Of a DNA stretch of 47,206 bases, positions 16,151 to 25,078 are shown one piece after another; position 1 is the first letter of the stretch; each line of letters begins with the position of its first letter. A program made the position numbers and the translations under genes. The notes below the pieces were generated by a model, which saw nothing but the letters and a program-made list of their open reading frames with translations, did not search any database and was not told where the DNA came from. This stretch comes from Marinosulfonomonas sp. GTDB lineage: Bacteria; Pseudomonadota; Alphaproteobacteria; Rhodobacterales; Rhodobacteraceae. The stretch covers positions 1 to 47,206 of the forward strand of contig WFNH01000029.1 in NCBI GenBank assembly GCA_015488685.1, read 5' to 3'.

Positions 16151-16788
16151 AATCCGCCCGTCCCCTGCAACACCCCGTGCTCCAGCGCATATCGCGTCAG
16201 GCCGGCAGTGGTGGATATGCCCAGCTTGCGTTTGATATTCTTGCGGTGGGTTTCTACCGTGCGCACCGAAATATCCAGCGCGGCAGCCACTTGTTTGTTG
16301 GAATTGCCCTGTGCCAGTTGCAGCAGGATGGTTTGTTCGCGGCTGGTCAGGGTTTCGCGGCCGTCGCGGGTTTTGGGGGCAAGGGCCGCGCTGGCACCGG
16401 TGCAAAGATATTGCTGCCCCGCCATTACCGTATCAATCGCGGTTTTGATTTCCTCGGTTGGAACATCCTTTAGAATATAACCCTTGGCCCCATGGCTAAG
16501 CGCGGTCTGGATGTATTCCGGCGTGCCGTGCATCGACAGGATCAGCACCCGTATATCGGGGCGTTTTTCCAGCAATATTTCGGTGGCTGACAGCCCGTTC
16601 ATATCGGGCATGTTCAGATCCAGCAGGATCACATCGGGGGCCAGATCATCAACCTGATCAATAATTGCCTGCCCGTTGTTCAGGGTACCGACCACGTTGA
16701 TGTCGTCATAGGTTTCAAGGATAGCCTCGATCCCTTCTGTGACCATCGGGTGGTCGTCGACAATGACAACGCGGGTAGGGTGGCTCAT
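16147..16788 (-). CDS. NarL/FixJ-type response regulator
   Basis: The 213-residue protein has a receiver domain (1-120) with acidic D11-D12, phosphoacceptor D57 (LLDLNMPDMNG) and the lysine of GYILKD. A LuxR-type helix-turn-helix follows (about 148-210: LTSREQTILLQLAQGNSNKQVAAALDISVRTVETHRKNIKRKLG). The start at 16788 is chosen because AAGGAT precedes it at good spacing and it lies four bases from the kinase stop; an upstream ATG at 16806 would overlap the kinase. It is cotranscribed with the kinase and cupin and is divergent from the TRAP genes, its likely targets. Confidence 0.92.
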   Translation of the reverse strand: MSHPTRVVIVDDHPMVTEGIEAILETYDDINVVGTLNNGQAIIDQVDDLAPDVILLDLNMPDMNGLSATEILLEKRPDIRVLILSMHGTPEYIQTALSHGAKGYILKDVPTEEIKTAIDTVMAGQQYLCTGASAALAPKTRDGRETLTSREQTILLQLAQGNSNKQVAAALDISVRTVETHRKNIKRKLGISTTAGLTRYALEHGVLQGTGGL

Positions 16789-16792
16789 CGGG

Positions 16793-18187
16793 CTATCCTT
16801 GTGCATCTTCGGGCGGCAGAAGGTGGGTCAGGGGCACTTTGGCCTCGATCAAGGTGCCGGTTTTGGTGCTGGTCATGCGCAGGGTTCCATCGAGTTGTTC
16901 AACCCGTTCTTGCATATTCCGCAGGCCAAGACCACCATGAGAAGCGTTTTGGGCGTCGTCCTGAATACCGTGCCCGTTGTCGGATATACGCAGGGTTGCG
17001 CCCTTTTTGTGACCGAACAGTTTTATCGTAACAACGGTTGCTCCGGCGTGGCGCTCGATATTGGTCAGGGCCTCTTGGGCGATGCGAAACAGGGCGATTT
17101 TTGATTCCGCGTCCAGCCGGTTGTGAAACACCACGGTTTCCAGGTCGGTTTTGATCCCCGTGCGCTGACTGAATTCCTGTGTCAGGGCTTGCAAAGCGGC
17201 CCCCAGCCCCAGATCATCCAGCACCCCGGGGCGCAGATCGTGGGAAATGCGCCGCACTTCCTGAATGGCGCTGTTCAGACTGTCGATGCCCTTGCCCAGG
17301 TTTTCATCGGCGCGCGCATCGCCCGTCTGCACCCGTTTGCGGGCCAGTTCCAGCGCATAGCGCACCCCAACAAGGATCTGGCTGATACTATCGTGCAGTT
17401 CACGCGCCACGCGCCCGCGTTCTTCTTCTTGCGTGTCCAGAACCCGCTGGGTCAGCCCCTTCAGTTTGGCGTCGGCCAGACGGCGTTCGCGCAGGTTCAG
17501 GAACATGCCCGACAAAAATACCAGCAGCAACGCCCCAAGGGTGATCGCACCAATATACAGAAATGTGCTTTGTACGCGGCCCTGGACCTCGGCCCTTTCG
17601 GATGCGATTGTTTGCAGCACGTCGTCGATGAAAACCCCGGTGCCGATTGCCCAGCGCCAATCTTGCAAGCCGACAACATAAGACACCATGCGTTCGGTTT
17701 TTCCGGTTGACGGTTTGGGCCAGTCATAGGTCATATACCCGCCACCCTGACGGGCGATTTCAATCATCCGGTCCACGACCATCTGCCCGTCAGGTCCAGC
17801 CATGCCCAGCCAGTTTTTGCCGATCATTTCGGTGCGGCGTGGGCTGACCAGATTGTTGCCGTCATAATCGTAGACAAAGAAATATCCGTCCTGACCATAC
17901 AGCATCGCCGACAGTGTTTGCGTGGCCTGCAATTTTGCCACTTCGTCATCGGGCAGGGCGCGGCCATAGATGTTGATAAAGGCAGTCCGGGCCAGAGAAA
18001 GATAGTTCTTTAACTCGGCCCGTTTGGCAGTGATCAGTTCATCTTGCAGAACCTGAATTTCCTGTTGTGCGGTCTGTCGGGACTGGGCCGTCACCAGCAA
18101 GGCAATCGCGCCCGCTGCCAGCAATAACGGCAAGGTGGCCAGCAAAAATACTTTTTGCCCGTAACTAAGCCTGACCCAGTTTTCCAT
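16793..18187 (-). CDS. Cache-domain sensor histidine kinase
   Basis: The 464-residue membrane kinase has transmembrane segments at about 12-32 and 208-230 that enclose a periplasmic single-Cache-type domain (about 40-200; GQDGYFFVYDYDGNNLVSP and DWRWAIGTGVFIDD are typical). The cytoplasmic part is HisKA_3 with phosphoacceptor H265 in RELHDSISQ, then a HATPase domain with N-box ALTNIERHA, DNGHGI and GGLGLRNMQERV. Cache domains bind small organic acids or amino acids. The response-regulator gene follows on the same strand and a TRAP transporter is divergent, so the kinase probably senses the transporter's substrate. Confidence 0.93.
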   Translation of the reverse strand: MENWVRLSYGQKVFLLATLPLLLAAGAIALLVTAQSRQTAQQEIQVLQDELITAKRAELKNYLSLARTAFINIYGRALPDDEVAKLQATQTLSAMLYGQDGYFFVYDYDGNNLVSPRRTEMIGKNWLGMAGPDGQMVVDRMIEIARQGGGYMTYDWPKPSTGKTERMVSYVVGLQDWRWAIGTGVFIDDVLQTIASERAEVQGRVQSTFLYIGAITLGALLLVFLSGMFLNLRERRLADAKLKGLTQRVLDTQEEERGRVARELHDSISQILVGVRYALELARKRVQTGDARADENLGKGIDSLNSAIQEVRRISHDLRPGVLDDLGLGAALQALTQEFSQRTGIKTDLETVVFHNRLDAESKIALFRIAQEALTNIERHAGATVVTIKLFGHKKGATLRISDNGHGIQDDAQNASHGGLGLRNMQERVEQLDGTLRMTSTKTGTLIEAKVPLTHLLPPEDAQG

Positions 18188-18293
18188 CCGATCGCATGTG
18201 CCGCCTTTTGCTGATTCTTGCCCTTGGGAAGCCCCGAATCACAGAATGAAGAATCGCAGAGGGGGCGTCAATTCATTGCAGCAACGAGTAATC

Positions 18294-18310
18294 AAGGCGA
18301 TTTACGCCTT
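18294..18310. promoter_or_regulatory. Palindrome between the kinase and TRAP genes
   Basis: AAGGCG-ATTTA-CGCCTT is a perfect six-base-pair palindrome, 17 bases long, in the 264-base gap between the divergent kinase and TRAP genes. It is a reasonable candidate operator for the response regulator. A further imperfect repeat, GCCCGC...GACGGGC, lies at about 18400-18417. Confidence 0.4.
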
Positions 18311-18451
18311 AAAATACCGCAGAATCCCATCGTCTACGCAATAGTTGGTATTCCATCCGGTGCCTCCAACCGTTAGGCTTTCGTCACCTGAAACGATCAG
18401 CCCGCATTTCGACGGGCATTATCCGACAAACTCTATGGGAGGAGTAACTTT

Positions 18452-19534
18452 ATGGATCGTCGCTCATTTTTGAGAACATCTGCACTTGGTGGCACTGCCG
18501 CCGCCGCCGCAACACTGGCGGCCCCGGCATACGCCCAGGGCAAACGCAAACTGACTATGGTCACCGCATGGGGCCGTGGCCTTGCCGGTGTGTTTGACGC
18601 TGCACAGCACACAGCCGACACGATCAACACCATGTCCGATGGCAGCCTTGAAATCGAAATCAAAGCCGCTGGCGAACTGGTTGGCGCGTTCGAAGTCTTC
18701 GACGCGGTTACATCCGGTCAGGCCGACATGTATCACGCTGCCGATTACTATTTCATCAGCCAGCATCCGGCCTTTGCATTCTTTACTGCGATCCCGATGG
18801 GGATGACAGCGACCGAGATGAACAACTGGTATTACTTCGGTAACGGTCGCAAATATCATGACCAACTGGGTGAAATCTTTGGCCTGAAATCGTTCCTGGC
18901 CGGCAACACGGGCACACAGGCCGGTGGTTGGTTCCGTAAGGAAATCAATGGCCCCGAGGATTTCAACGGTCTGAAATTCCGCATGCCTGGCCTGGGCGGT
19001 AAAGCCCTGGGTTATCTGGGTGCCTCGGTTCAGAACCTGCCGGGTTCCGAAGTGTATCAGGCGCTGGCATCCGGTGCTCTTGACGGCACCGAATGGATTG
19101 GCCCGTGGGCTGACGAAAAAGCCGGTTTCCAGGAAATCACCAAATTCTTCTACACAGCTGGCTTCCACGAGCCGGGTGCCGGTCTGTCGCTGGCGACAAA
19201 CCTCGAGGTGTTCAACAGCCTAAGCCCTGCACACCAGAAGATAATCGAAGCCGCTGCCGGTTACACAAACTCTTGGTCCCTGAGCCAGTTCCTGATGAAC
19301 AACGGTTCGGCGCTTGAGCGTCTGAAAGCCGGTGGCGTCAAGGTTCTTGAATTCCCGGATAGCGTTTGGGATGCCTTTGGTGAAGGTTCCAAGCAGGTCT
19401 ACGAAGAGTTCCTGGGCGATGATCTGTTCAAGGAAGTTTTCGACGATTACAGCGCGTCTATGCGGGCCTCGTCCGGCTGGTTGACTGTTTCGGCGGGTGC
19501 ATACCGTCGTCAGCGTGACCGGGTAATGGGCTAA
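18452..19534 (+). CDS. TRAP transporter periplasmic substrate-binding protein (DctP family)
   Basis: The 360-residue protein begins with a twin-arginine signal (RRSFLR, residues 3-8) and probable cleavage after AYA near 28. The mature part matches the TakP/lactate-type branch of TRAP binding proteins: GNTGTQAGGWF with Q156, LKFRMPG with R177 (the carboxylate-binding arginine) and GTEWIGPWADEKAGF with E214 and W215. That branch binds 2-oxo acids or lactate with a cation, so a small monocarboxylate is a reasonable guess. A strong GGAGGAG site precedes the ATG. It is first in the TRAP operon. Confidence 0.93.
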   Translation: MDRRSFLRTSALGGTAAAAATLAAPAYAQGKRKLTMVTAWGRGLAGVFDAAQHTADTINTMSDGSLEIEIKAAGELVGAFEVFDAVTSGQADMYHAADYYFISQHPAFAFFTAIPMGMTATEMNNWYYFGNGRKYHDQLGEIFGLKSFLAGNTGTQAGGWFRKEINGPEDFNGLKFRMPGLGGKALGYLGASVQNLPGSEVYQALASGALDGTEWIGPWADEKAGFQEITKFFYTAGFHEPGAGLSLATNLEVFNSLSPAHQKIIEAAAGYTNSWSLSQFLMNNGSALERLKAGGVKVLEFPDSVWDAFGEGSKQVYEEFLGDDLFKEVFDDYSASMRASSGWLTVSAGAYRRQRDRVMG

Positions 19535-19650
19535 CTCCTTACTTTACTTGAAAAACAACCTGTCCCTTTGTGTGAAAACGCAAAGGGGCGGGTAATCCTT
19601 TGGGTTGCCGCATCCGGTGGCCTGTGTCGGATTTCTGGGGACCTAATCTT

Positions 19651-20640
19651 ATGACCGATGACATCGCCTGCTCGGGCTTTTTCAGCGCATCCGCCGAAGA
19701 CACCATATCCTGCCTGGACAAATTCGAGACCTCGGGGCCGTTGCAATGGTTCTTTGGCAATATACTCGAATCCTTTTACAATTTCGGTTACGCGGTGTCG
19801 CATCCGTCACTGTGGCTTAGCTGGATTGGCGGTTTCGACGGGGCCGAGGACAAGCAGGCGCTGATGCGGTTTATCTATTACGGCGGCTCGCGAGAGTTCT
19901 TCTTTGTGATTTTCACAACCTTTCTGATGATGACGGCCTATGGCCTGTGGCGCAACAATTTCATGTGGGGTGTGGTGCGCGCACTGGAAGGGTTTGCCAA
20001 CACGATTGGCCGCTTTGTTGCATGGGCCGGTTTGCTGATGGTGTTGCAACAAATCGTTATTATTTTCATGCAGCGGATATTCACCGCTGCCGAAATAACA
20101 TTGGCCTTTGGTTCCCCTCTGACAAAAGATGTCAGCTGGTGGGCCGAAAGTCTGAAATTCGAAAATGCGCTGGTTGTGGCGCTATGTGCCACCTACACCT
20201 TTGTGCAGGGCGGGCATGTGCGCGTGGATCTGATCTATTCCAAGGTCAAATTCCGCACCAAACGCGCGGTTGATATGTTCGGATCCCTGTTTTTCATGAT
20301 GCCCACGTCGGTGCTGGTCTGGATGTATGGCTGGTATTTCCTGTGGCGCAATCTGATCAACCCGCCGGTTTCGGCATCGGACACGCTGGAGCGGTTGATG
20401 CTGAAATCCCGCGCTGTGCGCTGGAGCGTCGAAACCATCGGATTTTCGCCAAACGGGTTTAACGGATACTTCCTGTTCAAGATTTTGCTGATTTCCTATT
20501 CTGCGCTGGTGTTTTTGCAGGCCATTGCATTCTTCTACCGCTCCTATCTGGAACGCAAGGAAGGGCCGGAATCCGAAGGCAAATATCTGGACAAAGACAG
20601 CCTTGGCGAAGGCGAAGAAGCCTATGAAGGCACACACTAA
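19651..20640 (+). CDS. TRAP transporter small permease subunit (DctQ family), enlarged
   Basis: The 329-residue membrane protein lies between the binding protein and the large permease. The DctQ core is the middle region (about 115-230: FANTIGRFVAWAGLLMVLQQIVIIFMQRIF, ENALVVALCATYTFVQGGHVRVDLIYSKVKFRTKRAVDMFGS). About 110 extra N-terminal residues with at least one additional span, and a charged C-terminal tail, make it much longer than the usual 160-200 residues. This is typical of the mannitol/chloroaromatic-type TRAP branch. The start is the ATG at 19651. Confidence 0.9.
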   Translation: MTDDIACSGFFSASAEDTISCLDKFETSGPLQWFFGNILESFYNFGYAVSHPSLWLSWIGGFDGAEDKQALMRFIYYGGSREFFFVIFTTFLMMTAYGLWRNNFMWGVVRALEGFANTIGRFVAWAGLLMVLQQIVIIFMQRIFTAAEITLAFGSPLTKDVSWWAESLKFENALVVALCATYTFVQGGHVRVDLIYSKVKFRTKRAVDMFGSLFFMMPTSVLVWMYGWYFLWRNLINPPVSASDTLERLMLKSRAVRWSVETIGFSPNGFNGYFLFKILLISYSALVFLQAIAFFYRSYLERKEGPESEGKYLDKDSLGEGEEAYEGTH

Positions 20641-20658
20641 TATACTGGGGTAGAGACT

Positions 20659-23013
20659 ATGTTATTCGGACTTGACGGCGTCGAGATTGGCCTGATCATC
20701 ATTTTTCTGACCCTGTTTAGCGGGATCCTTTCCGGTTTTCCGGTGGCATTTGCCATTGGTGGATCGGCCGTTATATCGTTTTCGATTATTGCGGGGCTGG
20801 ATAGCGCCGGATTGCTGGTTCATAACGCGATTGACACATCGAGCGACGCGTTCAATGCGCTGGTGCAATCGGGGATAAATCCGGACAAAATATCAGTGTT
20901 CCGAAATCCGGATTTGCCGCGTATTGCCCAACCTGTGTTTGAACGCGGCTGGGAACATGCGATGAACACCAACCTCAGTTTCATCGTCAACCGGATGAAC
21001 GAACGGGTTCTCGCGGGCGCGTCGATCGAAACGCTGCTGGCGGTGCTGATGTTCGTGCTGATGGGGATCACGCTGGAACGCTCGAAAATCGCCAATGATC
21101 TGCTGACCACCATGGCCCGCGTGTTTGGCCCGCTGCCCGGCGGTCTGGCCGTTTCGGTTGTGGTTGTAGGTGCGTTTCTGGCGGCCTCGACCGGGATTGT
21201 TGGCGCCACCGTGGTGACGATGGGTCTGCTGTCATTGCCAACCATGTTGCGACATAATTATTCGCCGGAACTGGCGACAGGGGTTATTGCGGCATCCGGC
21301 ACTTTGGGGCAGATCATTCCCCCCTCGATCGTGATTGTGCTGCTGGGCACGCTGGCGGGCGATCTCTATTCCGCCGCACAGGAACAACGCGCGCATCTTG
21401 CCGGTTGTACCGATGCGTTAACCTATCTTGGTCAAGCGGCGGTTGTTTCTGTGGGGACGCTGTTTCAAGCCGCGATTTTGCCGGGGATCATGTTGGCATT
21501 TCTCTATGGGCTATATGCCTTTGGTTATGCGCTGGTAAAGCCGGACAAGGCCCCGCCGGTGCCTGTGATGCAAACATCAGGCGAAAAAATTGGCCGCAAG
21601 GGGGCACTGACGTGGTTCCTGTTTATTCCGGCTGTTTTGATCGGTGGCATGTTTGTGATGGGTAGTTTTGGTATTGTCGGCACGCAAAGCATTCAGGTTG
21701 ACAGTTATTCGGATGCAACACAGGCAACATCATTGCGTACGAATGTTTCCGAACAATGCAAGGCCGCAATCATTGAATTGCACGGTCAGGAAAAATGGGA
21801 TGCGGCAGTGGCCCAGCAAGCGGCGATTGACGCGGCTGGTGGAGCACAGAAGAGCCACAAGCTGACCGGTGAAGAACTGGCTGCTGCAACTGTTGCAAAG
21901 GTTGCTTCTGCGGCCCCGATTGGATCGGGCATCGCGATTTTCTTTACCTTTATGGCGCTTGTCCTTGTGTTCGCCCGTGGTATTGCGCCTTCGGCTGATC
22001 CACGTCCAATTCTGATCGGACTGGCAGGTGTGGTACTGGCATTTCTGGCCGACATCGCGCTGATCACACCTCTGACGTCACCGGGTTGGACAACCATCTA
22101 TCTGGCAATCCCTTCCGTGCTGGTTTTTTACGGTATGTATTACGCAGCAAAACGATTGGGACAAAATGAATTGCTGGCAGTGGTGTTCCCGCCATTGGTT
22201 CTGATTGTCGCGGTGCTTGGCTCGATCCTGGGCGGGATCACCAATCCGACACCGGCTGCGGCATTGGGGGCTGGCGGGGCAATCCTGCTGGCGGCCTACC
22301 GCAAGAAACAGGATGAAGGCGGCAGTGGCAAGATTATCCTGCTGGCAACATTCGCGATCATCGTGATGATCCTAATTGGTGTTAACTTTGATTTGCGAAT
22401 GAACCGCAATGGTGTGCCATTCGAGGATATTCTGGCCTTTATTGTGGCCAAAGGGGCTTATCTGTTTGCCATGTTCGGCATTCTTTATGGCTGTGTTGTG
22501 CTGTATCAGGGGGCCGTTCTAACCCCGATTGTAAGGGAAACGGCCAAGGTGACCAGCATGGTGTTCACCATCCTGATCGGCTCGCAATTGCTGAACCTTG
22601 TAGTGATTTCATTTGGCGGCGAGGAATATATTCAGGACTTCCTGAAGAGTTTCGACAGCGAGATGAAGGTGTTCATGATCGTGATGATCGTGCTGTTCTT
22701 CCTTGGTTTTGTGCTGGATTTCCTTGAAATCATCTACATCGTGATCCCGATCGTCGGGCCGGTTATTTACGGCGGCACGTTCGATCCGAAATGGGTGACG
22801 ATCATGATTGCGGTGAACCTGCAAACATCGTTCCTGACTCCGCCATTCGGTTTCGCGCTGTTCTATTTGCGCGGGGTGGCGCCACCCAGTGTGACCACCG
22901 GCCATATTTACCGCGGCATCATTCCGTTTGTGCTGATTCAGGTGGTTGGGCTGGCGTTGTTATGGAGCTTCCCCGGGGTGGTTACTATCCTGCCAAACCT
23001 GTTCGCGAACTAA
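20659..23013 (+). CDS. TRAP transporter large permease (DctM family), enlarged
   Basis: The 784-residue integral membrane protein is the sodium-driven channel of the TRAP system. DctM landmarks are SGFPVAFAIGGSAV (N-terminal), GGLAVSVVVVGAFLAASTGIVGATVVTMGLLSLPTML, ASGTLGQIIPPSIVIVLLG and, near the C-terminus, NLQTSFLTPPFGFALFYLRGVAPP. DctM proteins are usually about 430 residues. Here extra soluble stretches occur near residues 55-105 and 345-415, with further membrane spans between the two DctM halves. A hairpin terminator follows. Confidence 0.92.
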   Translation: MLFGLDGVEIGLIIIFLTLFSGILSGFPVAFAIGGSAVISFSIIAGLDSAGLLVHNAIDTSSDAFNALVQSGINPDKISVFRNPDLPRIAQPVFERGWEHAMNTNLSFIVNRMNERVLAGASIETLLAVLMFVLMGITLERSKIANDLLTTMARVFGPLPGGLAVSVVVVGAFLAASTGIVGATVVTMGLLSLPTMLRHNYSPELATGVIAASGTLGQIIPPSIVIVLLGTLAGDLYSAAQEQRAHLAGCTDALTYLGQAAVVSVGTLFQAAILPGIMLAFLYGLYAFGYALVKPDKAPPVPVMQTSGEKIGRKGALTWFLFIPAVLIGGMFVMGSFGIVGTQSIQVDSYSDATQATSLRTNVSEQCKAAIIELHGQEKWDAAVAQQAAIDAAGGAQKSHKLTGEELAAATVAKVASAAPIGSGIAIFFTFMALVLVFARGIAPSADPRPILIGLAGVVLAFLADIALITPLTSPGWTTIYLAIPSVLVFYGMYYAAKRLGQNELLAVVFPPLVLIVAVLGSILGGITNPTPAAALGAGGAILLAAYRKKQDEGGSGKIILLATFAIIVMILIGVNFDLRMNRNGVPFEDILAFIVAKGAYLFAMFGILYGCVVLYQGAVLTPIVRETAKVTSMVFTILIGSQLLNLVVISFGGEEYIQDFLKSFDSEMKVFMIVMIVLFFLGFVLDFLEIIYIVIPIVGPVIYGGTFDPKWVTIMIAVNLQTSFLTPPFGFALFYLRGVAPPSVTTGHIYRGIIPFVLIQVVGLALLWSFPGVVTILPNLFAN

Positions 23014-23035
23014 GTTCCGGTGAAACCATAGAAAT

Positions 23036-23065
23036 GAAAAAGCCCGCTGTGACGCGGGCTTTTTT
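23036..23065 (+). terminator. Terminator after the TRAP operon
   Basis: AGCCCGC (23041-23047), a TGTGAC loop and GCGGGCT (23054-23060) are followed by T residues on the plus strand and preceded by A residues, so it can also stop the opposing bpt transcript. Confidence 0.9.
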
Positions 23066-23067
23066 CG

Positions 23068-23901
23068 TTAATCTTTTTGCGTTGGTAAAATATCCGGCAG
23101 GGTGATTTTCGCCACCTGCTCGGCAATCGGGGCAACCGACAGCGGGTGCGTATCGGCATCGAAACTGTCTGGATCTTCCAGCGTTATCCATTCGCCTTTA
23201 TGATAAATTTCCAGCGCCTTGAACCCCGCCTTATAGGCCATCTTGGGGCTGCCCGGCACCCAATACCCCAGATAGACATAAGGCAGGCCGGCACTGCGGG
23301 CGATGTCGATATGATCAAGGATCAGATAGGTGCCAAGGCTGTTTTTGGTCAGCTCGGGCTCGAAAAACGAATAAACCATACTGACCCCGTCATCGAACAC
23401 ATCTGTCAGGCAGACGGCCGCCAGATCGCGGGTGCCGTCATCCGCGGGGGCGGTATATTCGATCACCCGGCTTTTGATCGGGGTTTCCTCGATCATTGCG
23501 GCGAATTCGAAAATATCCATATCGGCCATGCCGCCATCGGCGTGGCGGTGTTCCAGATAGCGGCGAAACAGGGTATATTGCTCATCCGTGGCCCAGGGGG
23601 ACATGGCGTTGCGCTGTAATTCAACATTCTTTTTCATTACACGGCGCTGGCTGCGGGTGGGTTTGAAATCGGCCACCTTGATGCGGGCGGAGAAACAGGC
23701 AGAACAATCGGCGCAGGATGGGCGATACAGCACATTTTGCGACCGCCGGAACCCTTGTTTGGACAGTGCATCATTCAGCTTGGCGGCAAATTCCCCTTGC
23801 AATGCCGTGAACAATTTACGCTCCATCCGCCCTTCCAGATAGGGGCAGGGCTGGGGGGCAGTCACATAAAACTGCGGGGCTATGGGTAGGCTGTGACGCA
23901 T
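23068..23901 (-). CDS. bpt: Aspartate/glutamate leucyltransferase (bacterial arginyltransferase homologue)
   Basis: The 277-residue aminoacyl-tRNA-protein transferase adds leucine to proteins with N-terminal Asp or Glu, marking them for ClpS/ClpAP degradation. Landmarks are [14 protein letters not shown] (about 19-32), the cysteine-containing [16 protein letters not shown] and the C-terminal [22 protein letters not shown]. The start at 23901 gives the family length. It converges on the TRAP operon and shares its terminator. Confidence 0.92.
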   Translation of the reverse strand: MRHSLPIAPQFYVTAPQPCPYLEGRMERKLFTALQGEFAAKLNDALSKQGFRRSQNVLYRPSCADCSACFSARIKVADFKPTRSQRRVMKKNVELQRNAMSPWATDEQYTLFRRYLEHRHADGGMADMDIFEFAAMIEETPIKSRVIEYTAPADDGTRDLAAVCLTDVFDDGVSMVYSFFEPELTKNSLGTYLILDHIDIARSAGLPYVYLGYWVPGSPKMAYKAGFKALEIYHKGEWITLEDPDSFDADTHPLSVAPIAEQVAKITLPDILPTQKD

Positions 23902-23986
23902 TTGGTTAAACTGGTCCGGTGTTTTTATACAAATTTAAGATAACAACGGCGGGGCATTGCGCCAACCCCTTTTGCAAAAAGCGGTT

Positions 23987-24013
23987 AAGGCGACCCCGAA
24001 ATGGGGCCGCCTT
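23987..24013 (-). terminator. Hairpin downstream of the DUF2852 gene
   Basis: AAGGCG-A-CCCC and GGGG-C-CGCCTT form an almost perfect stem with a GAAAT loop, nine bases after the DUF2852 stop on the minus strand. The T-run (GCTTTTTGC) begins only about seven bases later, so it is a weak terminator. Confidence 0.55.
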
Positions 24014-24021
24014 AGTGTTGT

Positions 24022-24417
24022 TCAGGCGTCGACAGGCTCGTCGACTTCTTTGGCCTTGCGGGCGCGTTCTTCCATAAAGTCGTCAAATTCCGACTTGTCT
24101 TTGGCATCACGCAGCCGCTCAAGGAAGGCCTCAAAATTGACTTGCTCTTCTTCCAGACGGCGCAGGGTATCGGCCTTGTAGGCGTCAAACGCCGAATTGC
24201 CCGAGGATTGATAGGCGTGGTGGCGTTCCATGCGGCGACGGGAATGACGGCAAGAACCTTTGAACATGCGTTTGCTCCAGATCATATAAAACAGAAGGGC
24301 CAGGCCAACAGGCCAAAAGAAGATAAATCCAAGGACCATGGCGATGATCCATGCGGGTTTGCCGCGCTCATCCAGCCATGTTTCGGCCTGCGATGGCCAT
24401 GTGGCGACAGTGCTCAT
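24022..24417 (-). CDS. DUF2852 family membrane protein
   Basis: The 131-residue protein has one clear hydrophobic segment (about residues 22-46: PAWIIAMVLGFIFFWPVGLALLFYMIW), then a basic stretch (KRMFKGSCRHSRRRMERHH) and a charged helical tail rich in Glu/Arg that could form a coiled coil. This arrangement is DUF2852, found in alphaproteobacteria; its function is unknown. A pair of palindromes lies just upstream of its start (24451-24525), probably its regulatory sites. Confidence 0.8.
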   Translation of the reverse strand: MSTVATWPSQAETWLDERGKPAWIIAMVLGFIFFWPVGLALLFYMIWSKRMFKGSCRHSRRRMERHHAYQSSGNSAFDAYKADTLRRLEEEQVNFEAFLERLRDAKDKSEFDDFMEERARKAKEVDEPVDA

Positions 24418-24450
24418 TTGGGTCTCCGTTTGTTAGGGTTTCGGGTTTGA

Positions 24451-24525
24451 TGTGAATGCCTTTCACATTACCAAGATTGGCATTTGTGGCGTGTCTTGCA
24501 AGGGTAAATGTGAAAGGTTTTTACA
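24451..24525 (-). promoter_or_regulatory. Two related 17-bp palindromes upstream of the DUF2852 gene
   Basis: TGTGAATGCCTTTCACA (24451-24467) and TGTGAAAGGTTTTTACA (24509-24525) share the pattern TGTGAA-N5-TTYACA, and each is followed by TTA. They are 58 bases apart in the 118-base gap upstream of the DUF2852 start. A dimeric regulator with paired sites is the simplest reading. Spacing excludes a CRP-type site (TGTGA-N6-TCACA) by one base. Confidence 0.5.
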
Positions 24526-24535
24526 TTAATTTGGA

Positions 24536-25006
24536 TTAAGACGTAAAATCAATGGTTTGCGCGTCCGAAATTCGCTGTAAATCGGCCGGATTTATCGGGA
24601 AAACATGACGCGGGGTGCCTGCGGCGGCCCAAACGGTGTCAAATTCCAGGAGTTTGGGGTCGAAAAAGGCACGGATTGGCGACAGGTGCCCGACAGGGGA
24701 CACTCCGCCAATGGCAAAGCCGGTCTGACTGCGGATCAGGGCGGCGTCGGCCTTGCCCAAGGGCTCGCCTGCGACTTTGCTGGCCGCATCGGCGCACACC
24801 TGATTGCCGCCAGCGGTAATGAACAACACCGCTTCATCTGTGGTTTCGCCGCGAAAGATGATGGATTTGGCGATCTGGTCCAGTTCACAGCCCACCGCAT
24901 CGGCGGCGTCTTGTGCGGTGCGGGCGCCACCGGTCATTTCAACGGGTGTTGCATCTATCCCCGCCGCGTCCAGTGCACGGATTACACGTTTCAGGCTTTT
25001 GCTCAT
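24536..25006 (-). CDS. YbaK/EbsC-type aminoacyl-tRNA deacylase
   Basis: The 156-residue protein belongs to the YbaK/ProX family, which hydrolyses misacylated tRNA (for example Cys-tRNA-Pro or Ala-tRNA-Pro). Landmarks are QIAKSIIFRG with the conserved lysine (about residue 47), VLFITAGGNQVCADAASKVAG, and GFAIGGVSPVGHLSPIRAFFDPKLLEFDTVWAAAGTP, the family's glycine-rich signature. The size is that of a free-standing deacylase. It is transcribed alone towards DUF2852. Confidence 0.87.
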   Translation of the reverse strand: MSKSLKRVIRALDAAGIDATPVEMTGGARTAQDAADAVGCELDQIAKSIIFRGETTDEAVLFITAGGNQVCADAASKVAGEPLGKADAALIRSQTGFAIGGVSPVGHLSPIRAFFDPKLLEFDTVWAAAGTPRHVFPINPADLQRISDAQTIDFTS

Positions 25007-25078
25007 TTTTCATCTCTCCTGTTTGCATGGTCGAGTATTGGTGTAACAAAGACCTAAGCGCAAGAGGAGGCGTATGGG

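Noticed and set aside
24451-24467. CRP or PpsR binding site
   Set aside because: The half-sites are one base too far apart for CRP and one base too close for PpsR.
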